64,000 nucleotides of DNA from Tetrahymena thermophila SB210 (Eukaryota > Ciliophora > Oligohymenophorea > Hymenostomatida > Tetrahymenidae), in NCBI RefSeq assembly GCF_000189635.1, contig NW_002476224.1, positions 62,001-126,000 of the forward strand. Direction: 5' to 3'. Each line of letters starts with the position of its first letter. The first letter of the stretch is position 1. Shown one piece after another: positions 50,232 through 62,619 of the stretch. The notes below the pieces were generated by a model that had not been told where the DNA came from, did no database searches, and saw only the letters and a program-made list of their open reading frames with translations. A program made the translations under genes and the position numbers.

Positions 50232-51060
50232 TCAAATTTTAAATAATATTTTATATTTACATTGCTTAATATAATTCATTTGAAAGCTGCATTTATTTAT
50301 TCGTTTATTAACTAATTATATTGTAAGGGATCTTATTTGGAAGGAACAATAGAATTTAACTTTTTCTTTTCTTTTTAAAGTTTACCATCCAACTCTGCAT
50401 CTAAAACCCATTTTTTAAATTTGTTTGGAGGGAGATATCTTTAGTCAAGTTTTTCCAAGGAATATTAATTTCCCATAACAGCCTTATTTATTAAACAAAA
50501 CATAATAAATAAAAAGTTTAGAAATAAATAATGAAATTATACTAAATTCTCTGAAGAGTCAATTCTAAGCAAAATAGAAACAAATTCCTAGTATTTGAGA
50601 GGATTTTTTTTATCACTTATTTTTTCAGCAAACACATCCCATGGGGCTCTGTTTACCATTTCTTACAAAACTTATGTATTAACTTCACCTTAAAATAAAG
50701 GTACTTAAAAGGAACCACTAACAACTTTTTTATCACCTTCATACATTGGTATAGCAGTCCATCCAATTGTTTTGAAGACAGCTTATGGTTTGCTTGTATT
50801 TATTTGCTTTACTTCCAATATAAAATACGACTTTTAAGTCAGATTGTCTTTTGCTATAAAATGTTCAGGTATGAAATGTGGCGAATTTAAGTATCCATCC
50901 CAATTTAAATTGCTATAAACTTTATTAAATTAATCTAATTTCTTAGTTGCATAAAAGTTTCCTCCTGGCATTTAAGTAACAAATACAGTATGAGCATACT
51001 TGTTTTCTTAAATGTTATTTATTCCATCAACAAAAAGAGCAACACCTATTATAGACAAAA
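50232..51060 (-). CDS. C2-like module: C-terminal part of CEP104 gene or separate gene
   Basis: On the reverse strand an exon opening after a pyrimidine-rich acceptor near 51045 reads VALFVDGINNIQENKYAHTV, then MPGGNFYATKKLDQFNKVYS, FILEVKQINTSKPQAVF, GWTAIPMYEGDKKVVSGSFQ, VPLFQGEVN and APWDVFAEKISDKK. After a short intron (about 50480-50550) it ends in a basic tail with TGA at 50232-50234. The GWtaiPmye...SGSFQvPLFQG pattern resembles C2-type domains of ciliary proteins. An intron could join it to the CEP104 exons, but I could not find a clearly phase-matched donor; alternatively the ATG of MPGGN or an unseen upstream exon starts an independent gene. Function not assigned. Confidence 0.5.
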
Positions 51061-51179
51061 AATAAATAAATATAATTTTTTAAATTATAAATACTTGGGT
51101 ATTAAGGCTTTTATTCCACAGGTGGTTTTTATTGAACATTGGATTAGTTTTATTAATTTTAATTATTTCCAAATTAACT

Positions 51180-53958
51180 GGTTTACAATTAATTTTATTA
51201 CTATTATTGTATATTAACAAATTCATTAAAGCCATCTGATCCTGGGCGGTAGGATCCTTAAGGAGTCTATTCCAATCTTGGATCCATTTCTTTAACAAGA
51301 GAAAGAATATTTTCTCTCTTTGCCTTTTAAGATTAAATAATATATATATATTAAAAGTATGTTTAGATTTATCACTAAAAGAACTTTACTTGATTTTAAT
51401 CGGCTATTTCTTTTACTGAATCAAGACGCTCATATATCATTTAAACTAAATTAGGTTTTAGGTTTTGAATTAAATCAACAGCATCTCTCACTTCCTAACC
51501 TTTTTAAAATAATAAAGATTAATAAAGATATAGGCTATTATTCAAATTGATGATATATACCGATTAATTGATAAAGAGCAACAATAATTTCAATAGCTAC
51601 CATTCTTATTTCATTAGAAGGATGGAATAAGCATGGAGATAGCATAAAATTAAAAACATCCAACCAATTCCACTGTCTTTCATCGTATCCAGATTCCTGC
51701 AAAACATTTAAAATAATTTCTAATCTAGCCATCATAATTCTATGAGGTTACTTTTAAGGAGGAACATAAAGTGAACTAAAATTTGGATTCTCTATGCATA
51801 TTTCAAGACAAGAATTAATAAGCTATCCTATTTCAGCTACAGGATGACGGTATATTGATAAAAGTGTGTGCAAAGAAATATCTCTAGACCTAAAGTTTAA
51901 TTCTGATATTTTTTCTATGAGCATAGGAGTGAATTCTTTAAGTACTTAATTTATCATCTTAGGTGAAACATCTGTACCACATACAGGGGGAGCAAGAGCA
52001 GTAGATAAAATTTTTAAACCTGATTTGATAAAAATTACATTTAATAATTAAACGTATAAAATGAATGTGTTTACCAATAAAATAAATTTGAAGAATTTTA
52101 TCTTCACAAGCTATTTTAGCCATTTCCATACAAGCACCAAAGAGCTTTTTAGAATTTCCGTTTAAATATTTTTCAGGAAGAGGCATTTCAATGAAATTCA
52201 ATACAGCCTAAGCTGCTGCTTCTCTGTGTCTCCAATTTTCAGAATAAATTGCGCACCAACATTTAGAACCAAATACTTAGAGGTAACCTAAGTGATATAA
52301 TCTACGAAGTATTTCACTAGATACATCAGGTACTTTCTCTCCTGCATTCGCTAATAAAGGCTTTAAATACATCTCCAAATCTATATCACCTTCATTGAAT
52401 GCTAATGGGTTTTTGAAATTGACATCAATTACTTCTTCTTTTTACTCTTTTTTGACTTTTTTCTTTTTGAGTAGTTTCATATCCTAGCCTGCATTCTTTT
52501 CCCACCAAGCTGGTCCTTTATCTTCTACAGTCTAATTTATTATTATTAATAATAATATTTTTCTTTATTTTTATAGAATAATATACAGGTTCTCTAGGAG
52601 GTTCTGGCTCTGGTTCTGTTTATTAAGTGTTTTATTAATACAAAAGTTCCTACTATCTTCTTAGCTCGTCCAGCAATCTTTATCTTTCAGCTTCTTCTAA
52701 CTCTCTTTATCTCCTTCTTTCATCAGCTCTTCTCCTTTCATCATCATCTAACGCTCCAATAATCTTTATTTTTATATTATAACAACCTCATATTAATATT
52801 TTAAGAAATTATATACTCACCTTATTATAATCAGCAGTAGTTGGTCTTTCGAGTACTATCATATTTTCCTGTTGTATTCAAATTTATAAATACAATTTAA
52901 ATAAAATTTAATAAAACTTACATATCTCGAAGTTTCGTAAAGTGCATCATAACCGTCTCTTTTTCCTTCTAATTATTTTAATCTCTTTTTAAGCTCCATC
53001 GCTCTTGGAAAATCTTCTTTGGCAATACAGAAGTTTATTTCTCTCTTCAATGACCATATTTCTTTACCTATTTCAAAAACAATTTTGATATCTTCTGCTA
53101 GAGATTTTAGTCCTTCGTAATCTTCTTATTTAACTGCCAAATCCTTTATTTTGATCATATCATTAAGCGTAATTCTTGTATTTTCATCAATTGGAGCGTG
53201 TTCATACATTCTAGCATCTTAATCAAACCAATTAATCATATCAACTGGTATTCCCATTCCAATTAAAATTTTATCAATATTTGTTTTATCATCAACTAGT
53301 TGTAACTCTTCATTTTTAATTTTAGACATATAGTTCGTGTATCTTCCCCATATTTTTAATATCGATAAACTAACTTATCCAAAAGGATTCTATGGATTTC
53401 TTCCACTGGGTTTAGGAATACGTATCTTCAAATAATTACCTATTCCCATCAGCTTAATTTGTTTTGGTAAATTTTATATAAACTCTGCTTTTCTATTATA
53501 AAAATAACATGGATTTATTTAAATAAATATTCTAATTCTATGCTTAATAATTCAAAAGCAAATTAGGCTAATAAATTCTAAAATATTTTATCTTATTGCA
53601 ATTAATTTATTATTATTGGTGCTTAAATATAATTTATTTCTAAATTATAAAATTAAGTTTAATACCCAGCAAGTCGGTATTCTGCATCTAAAAATCCTCC
53701 ATTCAAACCATCACCTATATAAAATTCAACCACTGGAATTCCTTTGTCTGGCTTGCAGCATAATAAGATATGATGAAGTTCTGATCTATAATGAAATCTT
53801 AAAACTAATTCAACAGGAAATTAACCTGTTCTCGAGCTTTCCCAACTCCTCTAACTTTAATGCGATTGAACGGAAAGTAAATCGGCCTAAGTTCCATGCT
53901 CTTCGCTATTACAAGCTACTACATGGAAAGGAATCCATGAGTCTTCTTTTGCTAACAT
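51180..53958 (-). CDS. CEP104: CEP104 ciliary-tip/centrosomal protein
   Basis: Many exons run from ATG at 53956-53958. The start MLAKEDSWIPFHVVACNSEE, followed by SQRSWESSRTGQFPVELVLR and PVVEFYIGDG, matches the CEP104 N-terminal jelly-roll (FPqEivlq..., skiEFYI). Then LPKQIKLMGIGNYLKIRIPK and NPFGQVSLSILKIWGRY match the KLiFH...NQVgliaiNiiG segment. A coiled coil follows (DYEGLKSLAEDIKIVFEIGK, REINFCIAKEDFPRAMELKK), with the tandem DY/DF-A-K pattern typical of the family, then an Arg/Glu-rich linker, and a TOG-like helical repeat array (NWRHREAAAQAVLNFIEMPL, FRSRDISLHTLLSIYRHP, LDVFNFMLSPCLFHPSNEIR). CEP104 works at microtubule plus ends at ciliary tips and binds tubulin. The C-terminal zinc fingers of animal CEP104 are not seen. 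The 3' boundary is uncertain because of the adjoining C2-like exons. Confidence 0.8.
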
Positions 53959-55002
53959 TTATCTTTTCTAAAATTATTCAAAGTCTTTAAAAGAAATATT
54001 ACAAAAAGAATATAATTAAATCAAAATTTTTTACTGTATCAAATAGATATAAAACTTACCACATAAAAGAATTGATGAATATATTTGTGTTTTAAGCAAT
54101 ACAGATTCTGATTGAAATTTGATAATTATTAAACATATTATTAGAAATTTAATTAAAAAATAATTTTTAAAATAAAAACTAAGAATATTAGAAAAAGTTT
54201 TATATAATAATTTTTTGAATATTTAATAAGGATTTAATATGGATGTTTAAATTTTGTTTTTTAAAAGATTATCAAGTAACTGTAAGTTTTAAATGTTACT
54301 TACATTAAATATTATAAAAATACTTTAAAATTAGTTAGTATATCTCAATATGAAATAAATGATCTTTACTTATGATTTAAATAAATTTATTTATTCATTA
54401 ATAACCAATTTATTTCTAATTTTATTTTCTTATGAAATTAAAAAAATAATTTTGATTAATTCCACAAAATGTTAAATTTTAAAACATATTTTCTGTTGAT
54501 AAAAGAAAAAAAAAATTTAATTGATTAAAAATTTTAATAAAAATGAAGTTTAAAATTTAAATTACTTAAAAATCAAAACAAGTATAATGAATGATTGATA
54601 TTTTTATTTTATTAAATAATACAAATATTTTCATAACTATTTAAAATGATTCAAATTATTTGTTTAAATCTAAAATCTAAAAATTGTATGCTTATTGGTG
54701 AATATTAACTGCATTTGTAACCTTAAAATTAAGATTAATAATTATTTAAAGCCTTTAAATATTTACCAATTGGAATTAATTTTTTTTGCGGAAAAAACTT
54801 AGATAATAATATATAGATGTTGATTAGCGCTTAAATTTTGAAATTTATAATTTGCGAACTTAATTTATTAAAAACTTAGTAAGAATCTAACAAATCATTT
54901 TTTAAGAATTGATGTTAAAATATAAATTTAGATTTATTAAAAAGAGTTTGTAAAGTTTTTTTTAGTATTTAAAGCAAACAAGTATTGAAAATAGGGGAAT
55001 AA
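53959..55002. other. AT-rich divergent spacer
   Basis: Shared 5' region of the CEP104 gene (-) and CDC45 (+). Homopolymer-rich; no supported gene. Confidence 0.5.
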
Positions 55003-57795
55003 ATGCTGATTGATTAAACATCTATTATTCATTGCTACGAAAAAATATAAAAAAAGGCAATTAATGGTTGTGTCACTGTGTTTATATTTGTAGCATTCGA
55101 TGCTGATTCGCTATGCTCTTTAAAAATATTAACAGTAAAAATTAAATTAGGATTAAAAATTAGTAGGAATTAGCAACAATTATTAAAATATTAAGGGATT
55201 ACTTAAGAGTGATAATATAGCATACAAAGTTTTACCTGTAACTGGGTTTAGTTAACTAGAAGCTTCTATTGATGAGTGTTAAACTAGTGAAAGCGTAAAT
55301 AATTCAGCATAAAATGGGTTTTTACAAATAGCTGCTTCTTTTATTATTAATAGATATAAAGCATGATATTTATAAATTGTGGAGGTGTTTTGGATCTTAC
55401 ATAAAAATGGTTTGTTACAGAGAAAACCAAAATTAAAGCATACATTTTTGATAATCATAGACCTATTCATCATCATAATATAGCAGACAAGAATAATGTA
55501 ATTGCATGGATTTCTTTTTTCTTAATCATTTATGTGTTCTATTACTTGAGAATTGCTTATAATAAACACTCTAAAATTTAATCTTTTGAAATATTTCAGA
55601 TTGTTATAATTGATGATGGGACATAAAACCAATAAAATTGTCCAGAAAGAGAAGATGAAATATTACAAATGACAGCTTAGCACGAAGAAGATGAAGATAT
55701 TTCAGATAATGATAATGAAGATTAAGATTATAGTGAAGAAGATGATGATGATTTATAAGAATACGAGGATGAAGATGAAGGGTTTGATGAAAATGGCGAG
55801 AATAAATTAAAGAACAAATTAGATAAAAAAAGAAAAGATTTAGCGTATGAGGATGAAGAAGAGGAAGAATTTGGAAAAAAAGATAGAAGAGAGAAAAATA
55901 GAAGAAAGAGAAGAAGTGATAAAAAGCTAAAAGAAAAGAAAATGGAAAAAAAACTTAAAATAGAATAGCATAAATGTAAAAATTTTAAATTATATCAAAT
56001 TTTTAGCAAATTTCTTAGCAAATAAATACAAAACTGTTAAATATTTAGAAAAAATGGAGAATTACTATGAAGGTTTTTATTATGGAAAAGCAACTAGTAT
56101 GCTCATGTATAAAATATGCTAATAGGCTAATAAAGAAAACAACAATTATTTATGGTACACAATCTTGGGTGCAACTGATCTTTTAATTCATGGAAAAATA
56201 ACATAATAACAATATGATCAAATGTATGAAGAGCTTGTAATTGAAGTAGAGAAAGTTAATATTTAAAAATAAGGTAATATTTTATTTTTCTTTATAAAAA
56301 TAAAAATTGATTATTAATTTTGAAAAATTATTTTTCCTTAATCAAATATAAAAATCTATAAAAAGAATTTAGCTAAGATTTGAACGAGTCCATCGCCAAT
56401 GAATAAAGATAGAAAAATATTGGCTTTATAGAAGCATCAAATGAGTAATATTTAGTTAGCCAAGTAATAGATTTGTAGATTTTTTTTATTATTTATAGAT
56501 ATAGATTTATTTGTTTAAGAAATTGGAATTTATATGAGAGTATATATTATTCTAATTACTTTGCAACTAAACTTGAAATTTGGAATGAAAATGGAGATTA
56601 AAAAATAACTAGATTAATAGCATTGCTCGGAATACCTTTAGAAGAAGCTAAGTAGTAATATAAATTTATGAAAGTAAATCTTAAAATAAATATTATGAGC
56701 AAATATTGATTGAGAAAATTAAAAATATATTTATATAAAAGGCTTAATTCAAGGAAAAGTTAAAGGATAATATTCACAGCGTTGCAACTAAATATAAATT
56801 GTATAATGTGCTATTTAACTCCTTTGTTAGATAGATAGATGAAAAGACTTAAGTCTCTTCAACGGATATGGTTTACTGTTTAACTGCTATTTTAGAATGT
56901 CCTAAATAAATTTTGCAAAATATATTCGAAGACCCTTTAAAAGTTGGTGTAATTTTTTACTTATAATTAATAAAATTAAATTATAAGGGTTCAATTAATT
57001 ATCGTTTTTAAAAAAACAAATTTTTCCTTAAAGTAAAGCATTTAAACAGATAAGACTTCAGATAACAGCGAGGAAGGATCTAAAAATTATAATGAAAAAG
57101 ATATCTTTGATAGAATTAAGAATTTTTGGTGGGCATATGAGACTATATCTTCAAAAGAAGCTGTATTAATATTAAAGGGAATTGATATCGCAATTCAATT
57201 TTAAAAAGCTATGGTAAATGAAGGTAAATTATATTAGAAAAAAAGCTTAGTTCTAGACAAAATATTACTCTTTAGCAAATAATAACTATTACTATTTTAA
57301 AATAGCAAAATTTGTGATAGATAGAGATTTAATAACTCAGTGCAGTGATTTTAGATTTTTAAAGCTAAATAACGATACATACTCTTAAAATTAATACTTT
57401 TAGCATCCTTATTCTTTATAAAAGCTTGCTCTATTTTTGATGGGTATATTTAAGGAGAAACAAAAAAGCAACCAACCAATAAAGCCTATTGTTTTAAGTA
57501 TAAAAAATTCTATTACATAGACTCAGACCATTATAGGTGTTGTTGGAAACCATTACTCTGCTAGCACTAAAAAGTATGTTAAAATTTAAAAACTACAAAA
57601 ATATTTATTTTTATTAAATTCTAATTAAACTAAATATTTTTTATATTTAAAATTAGTGATTTTGCCTTTAAATTCTAGTCTGCTGCAAAAGCCTTAAATC
57701 TTCAATATAAATAGGACGATTTTGAAACATCAATTATTGAAATCAAAGATTAAGATTTTGACGTTTTTCTTGATGAAATTACATTAGCCAAATGA
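55003..57795 (+). CDS. CDC45: CDC45 replication initiation factor
   Basis: Multi-exon gene from the ATG at 55003 (MLIDQTSIIHCYEKIQ) to TGA at 57793. Diagnostic blocks in order: FIFVAFDADSLCSLKILT; LLKSDNIAYKVLPVTGFSQL; MIFINCGGVLDL; AYIFDNHRPIHHHNIADKN; IVIIDDGT; a long acidic then basic linker (about 55650-55970); YYEGFYYGKATSMLMYKI; LWYTILGATDLLIHGK; YRFICLRNWNLYESIYYSNY; KITRLIALLGIPLEEAKQ; IKNFWWAYETISSKEAVLIL; and the C-terminal LALFLMGIFKEK, IGVVGNHYSASTKKY and FAFKFQSAAKALNL. These match the Cdc45 DHH-like fold, which lacks phosphoesterase catalysis and acts in the CMG helicase with MCM2-7 and GINS. Introns are short; one (55976-56006) is only 31 bp and is needed to restore frame. A 24-bp segment near 56475 is in phase and may or may not be spliced. 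Exons after about 57230 are the least certain. Confidence 0.85.
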
Positions 57796-59085
57796 GGTTG
57801 GTTAATAACCTTTTTTAAGCTAAAGTATTTAAAAAATAAGTTTCATAAAATAGGTTTGAAAGAGAGAGTGTTTATTTACTTTAATAAATTAGGCTAATTA
57901 ATAAAAGTATTTATTATAAAAATTAACTAAAATTATAAATTGTGTACATAAATAAAATATATACTGAAGTCTTTAAATGAATAAATATTTTTTCTCATAG
58001 TTTTTTTTCTCCATAAAATAATCAATATTTAAAACTATTTCTTTGATTTTATTATTTTTTGAAGGGATTTAAATATATTTTGTTACAATTTTAGCAAATA
58101 TCCTTCATTCATTTTAATATATATAAAGATTGAATATTTAAAATGAATTCTGATCATAAAAAATGCAATTATATTTTAGCTCTTTTATTGATCAACAGAA
58201 GAATATATTTGTAATTTAAAGCAACTAGTATTTTTAAAAGTTTAATCAGCAAACTATGTATTTTATTTTTTTCTGATAAATAATCAAAGAAACATCTCAC
58301 ATATTTAATACAAAAATAAATCTATCAGAAAAAATAATATTTGATTGTTTTATGTTATTATGTAGATGGCTAATTGAAATTTTATTTAGCGGTATTTTTT
58401 ATTTTTTAAAATTATGGAAATATTCTGTTTGTATTCACTATATTAAATCAGTTTACTTTCTTTTGAAATAGTAAAAGCTAATATATTTTTAAATTTTTGA
58501 AGCAATTAATTAGGATATTATCCGTATATTTTAATCAACTTAAAAGAGTTATCCATCTGGAAATAAATATCAAAAATTTAAAGGATTGAAGAAGTTAAGT
58601 GCAAATAAATAGATTTCTGATTGCTTAACCACATATAAATTTTCATTAAATAATAAATCCAAATCTTGGATAGATGAAGGCATAAAGAATTAAATTATCC
58701 ATTAGCCATAAAATGAATCATAAATATTTATAATATTTAACTTGTTGTTGGTTTTTGAAAAATTAGGAGAGTAACTTCTTCATTCAACTAAAAAGTTTAT
58801 CAAAATAATACTAAATAACTAATATTGCATATTTACATATTTGGTGGGGGATTGAAAAAAAAATACAGTATTAAAAAGGGGGACCTTAGATTTTTGCGGA
58901 ACATGATATCAAAGTAAATATTGTAAAATATTGATTCGTGAAAAAATTGATTATTATTCAATCAAAATAAAATAAAAAGTAAAAACTTGATAGATTTTAA
59001 TTGTACATAATTACATTCATAAATCAATCAATCATTCATTCAGAGAGAAGTAAAACAAATCAATTACTTTATACTCAAATTCATA
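57796..59085. other. AT-rich spacer
   Basis: Two G-runs stand out near 58850 (GGTGGGGG) and 58879 (GGGGG). No supported coding frame or RNA gene was recognised. Confidence 0.5.
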
Positions 59086-61842
59086 ATGGGAGCTAATCAA
59101 TCTTGTACAATGTGTGTTAATCCACAAGAACATAGAGGAGACCTCAATTAGTCTAGAAGGAAGGTAAAAGGAGGAATTTTCATGAGTTCTTCTTCTTCTT
59201 CATCATCTAATGGCTCTTCTCTTTCTTCATCCTATTTTTCATAAAATTAAATTAAAGTACTTTTGTTATTTTTATATCTAACTAAATAAATAAATAACTA
59301 ACAAACTATCTATCTGAAATTTTGAGAAACAAAAATTCAAGTATTACTAATGGGCATTTTCATATAATTTTAATTTATGCTTAGTTCGATATTTTAACCC
59401 AAATATTAATTTTATTTAATTTTTATTGAAATAGTAGAATTTACTCCAAATCAATCAAAATAATCAAAATTTTTAATTTTGGACATCATGCTACATTTTC
59501 AAACATTTTTAGCAAAGCCCAATAATTTTCTTAAAATAAATTTTTTTAATTTAATTATTACAACTCTTATTCGCAAAGCATGAGTTTTCAAAGTGAACTT
59601 ACAGATTATTTTATTGTTTAAAGACTGTGTTTTTTATTTTTATTTTCACCATTAATTGAAGAAAATATAATAAAATTTTTTTTATTAATCTTAGACATAA
59701 GAATAATAACCAGAAGGCAAGCTATACTAGCTGCAATCTAAAATAGAATTTAAAGACTCTAAAATAAGATAGTAAGTAACTGAAGCTAAGCCAAGTGAGA
59801 AGACCTCTGAGGTAATTTTATTAAAATTTAAATTTTCTGTAAGCTATACAGATTAAATTCATCTAAGATATGCAATAATTTTGTTCAAGGAGCTTAAATT
59901 TACGTAATAATTTTTAATCAGTCAACTTACAATAAATTAATGACTGTAGTTGATTTAGCCTATCTTGATCAAATTTAAAAAAAATAATAGTCTCCCTATT
60001 AATTCATGCTTAGAATATTTTGACCACTTATTAATTTATATTTTTGGATGTAAATATATTTAGTCCATTTCTTATGATTTCTCCAACTTTGATTATTGCA
60101 GAGAACAACAAATCATAAAATCTATCTTAGAGGCCTACAATGATGACCTTAAGCAAAATCAATTTGAATTCACACAAGCACCTAATGAAAATACTAACAT
60201 CAGTTAGTTGAGTGGTGGCTCTTTATTGAATTAGTTAAACGAACTAGATACCCCAAAGGAAATTAAACCTAGAAACTTTAAAATAGCTTTCTAAGCTAAC
60301 TAATCAAGAAATAACTCACTTCAAAGAAGATCTACCAGTACTACTTATAAAAATTAAAGAAAAGCTAGCTAGAATTTAAGATAAAATAGCTAAAAAAATG
60401 TTAAGCAGAGTGTTTTATAAAATGAAAAAATTACTTTTTCTCAATTTGAAATAGTAAAAACTCTTTGCGAAAACAAACTAAGTAAGGTCTACTTATGTCA
60501 AAAGGACAAAGTGCCTCTTGCTATGAAAGTTATCAAAAAATCAGATCTAAAATACACTAATCAACTAGAAAATATATGGAGAGAGAGAAAAATTTTAGAA
60601 AAATTAGATAGCTCTTATACTGTTAAGTTAGAATATGCCTTCACAGACTAAGAAAATATATATTTGGTAACAGACTATAAACCTCACGGAACATTAAAGC
60701 AGTTTATTATATCTAGAAAAGTTCTTTAACTCCAAGAAATTAAAAGGATACTAGCCTAAATAATTGCTTGTTTGTAATATCTACATGAAGAGTAAAGTAT
60801 CTTATATAGAGGCCTTTAATTAGATAATATATTGCTTGATGAATTGATGAATGTTTGTCTTTGCGATTTTGGCAATTCTAAATTTATTAAATCAAAAAGA
60901 TAAATAAATACATCTTTTGTTTTTGATTTAAGAGAAGAAAATTAAAGTCCTGAATAAATTAGACAAAAACATTAGGAAGCATCTAGCGATTATTGGTAAC
61001 TTGGAATTATAGCTTATCAAATGATATACAGAAAGCATCCTTTTAAAGCTCAAAATAGAAAATAAACATTAAATAATATTCATAATAGCTCGGCTTCTTC
61101 TGTTTCATATCCTCCTTTCTCATATAATAGTGAGCCAGTTCCTTCAGAATTTATTGATTTTATATAATATTGTCTAAAATAAGATAAATCTTTAAGACCT
61201 AAGTCTTTTTATGATATTTAATAAACACCCTTGTTTTAAGGCTTTGATTGGTAAGAGCTTTTAGAAACTTATACCTCAAAATACACCTAAGCACATGATA
61301 CCTTAAACCCTTGCTGCAACATAAAAGTTGTAAACAATAAACTATTAGAGCTATCTTGTGATTAAAATCCCTTTTTCTTAAACTCAATTAATGATTCATT
61401 GTGTTTACTTGAAAATAACGAAGACGTTGCAACAACAATAGTTCTTAACACAAAAAATAATTTAAATAATAACACAAGCTCTTCGATTTCTAAATAAAAA
61501 AGTAGCTGTCTGAAATCAAATGCTGATTAGAGCTCTCAAATTGAAAATAATGAAATACCCCCTTTTGAAAAAGACGAAATTTTAAAACCTTAATAGCAAA
61601 AATAAAAGAAAAGAAGCACATTTATAGCTAGAACAAATAACAACAGTAGACAAATTTCAAACTCTCGTTTATCTTAAATCTAATAACTAAAATAAAATAG
61701 CTCTATAGATGGAGACGATGAGAATAATCCAAATGAACCAGAATCTTATCCAGACCCAAAAATAGAAATTTTAAAAAATAATAAAAAGTAAAAGCATGCA
61801 AATTTTGAAAAATGCTAAATAATAGTTAATGAATAGCATTGA
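59086..61842 (+). CDS. Protein kinase-like protein, probably a pseudokinase, N-myristoyl-type start
   Basis: Exon 1 (59086-59163) encodes MGANQSCTMC..., with Gly2 and Ser6 suiting N-myristoylation and Cys7 suiting palmitoylation. Introns of 531 and about 290 bp follow; exon 2 is 59695-59811. The acceptor of the large last exon is uncertain: the coding frame is clear from about 60103, and an in-phase acceptor lies at 60136. A Gln/Ser/Asn-rich region precedes the kinase domain (about 60430-61260). The glycine loop is degenerate (LCENKLSKVYLC), the strand lysine is present (AMKVIKK), the alphaC Glu is plausible (RERKILEKL), the catalytic loop reads LYRGLQLDNILL so the HRD Asp is replaced by Gly, and DFG is present (CDFGNSK). 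SSDYWQLGIIAYQMIYRKHP follows, in AGC/CaMK style. Loss of the catalytic Asp suggests a pseudokinase. The C-terminal about 190 residues are polar and disordered. Confidence 0.75.
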
Positions 61843-62545
61843 TCGATCATTAATCAAAAACCTAAAAATTTTATTTAAAATTATTACTAATGCCAAAAAA
61901 TTAGTTTTTAAACATATTCAACATGTAAAAATCCAATACATTCATTCATTCCAAATAATCTTAAGCAAAAAATATATAATAATTATATAAATAAATATAT
62001 CACCATCTATCAAAATATTTATCTTAATCTTTTAAAAAAATTCTAATCAAAATTTACTAATATAAAATCGCCTATTTAAATAAGTTCATGTTTTTTATAT
62101 CTATTATATAAAAAATTCTATTTCATAAATCAAATTAAAAATTATTTTCAAAATAATTACATTCATTCTTATTATTAATATTTTATTTTGTTTCAATATT
62201 TGGTTTTCTAAATAAAACAGTTTTAAACAATAAAAATCAAAATATAAAAGGATTAAAAACCTATTTAAAAATTTTTACAAATAATTTTAAATATAAATAA
62301 TTTAAAAGTTTAATTTTTTTTGTTTTGATTGTTCTCTTGAATATTTTTAAGGAAAATAAAAATAGAAGATATTTGGAAATTAAATTAATTATTTTATAAC
62401 TTTTATTAAAATTAACTTATTTTTTAAATTCATTTCTCATTGAGAGTCTAGAAAGATAAAATAACATTTTTCTCAATAATTTAAATTGTAAATTAAAATA
62501 CATAATCTTGATTTTAAAATGAATTATTGCAATTTAGATAAAAAG
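61843..62545. other. AT-rich spacer
   Basis: Downstream flank of the kinase-like gene and 3' flank of the reverse-strand tRNA. A TTTTT run on the reverse strand (AAAAA at 62540-62544) is the likely Pol III terminator of the tRNA. Confidence 0.6.
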
Positions 62546-62619
62546 CGCTCGATGTAGGGATCGAACCTACGACCTTGCGGTTAACAGCCGCATGCTCTAA
62601 CCAGCTGAGCTAATCGAGC
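62546..62619 (-). tRNA. tRNA-Asn (GUU anticodon)
   Basis: On the reverse strand this folds as a complete cloverleaf of 74 nt without intron or encoded CCA. Acceptor GCTCGAT pairs with ATCGAGC, with discriminator G. Then U8-A9, D-arm GCTC...GAGC, anticodon stem TGCGG/CCGCA around the loop CTGTTAA (anticodon GTT, Asn), a five-base variable loop, and T-arm GTAGG-TTCGATC-CCTAC with the TTCGA B-box core. A T-run follows the 3' end directly, as expected for Pol III. The A-box (TAGCTCAGCTGG) is present. It is the one region here with clearly balanced base composition besides the candidate ncRNA. Confidence 0.97.
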
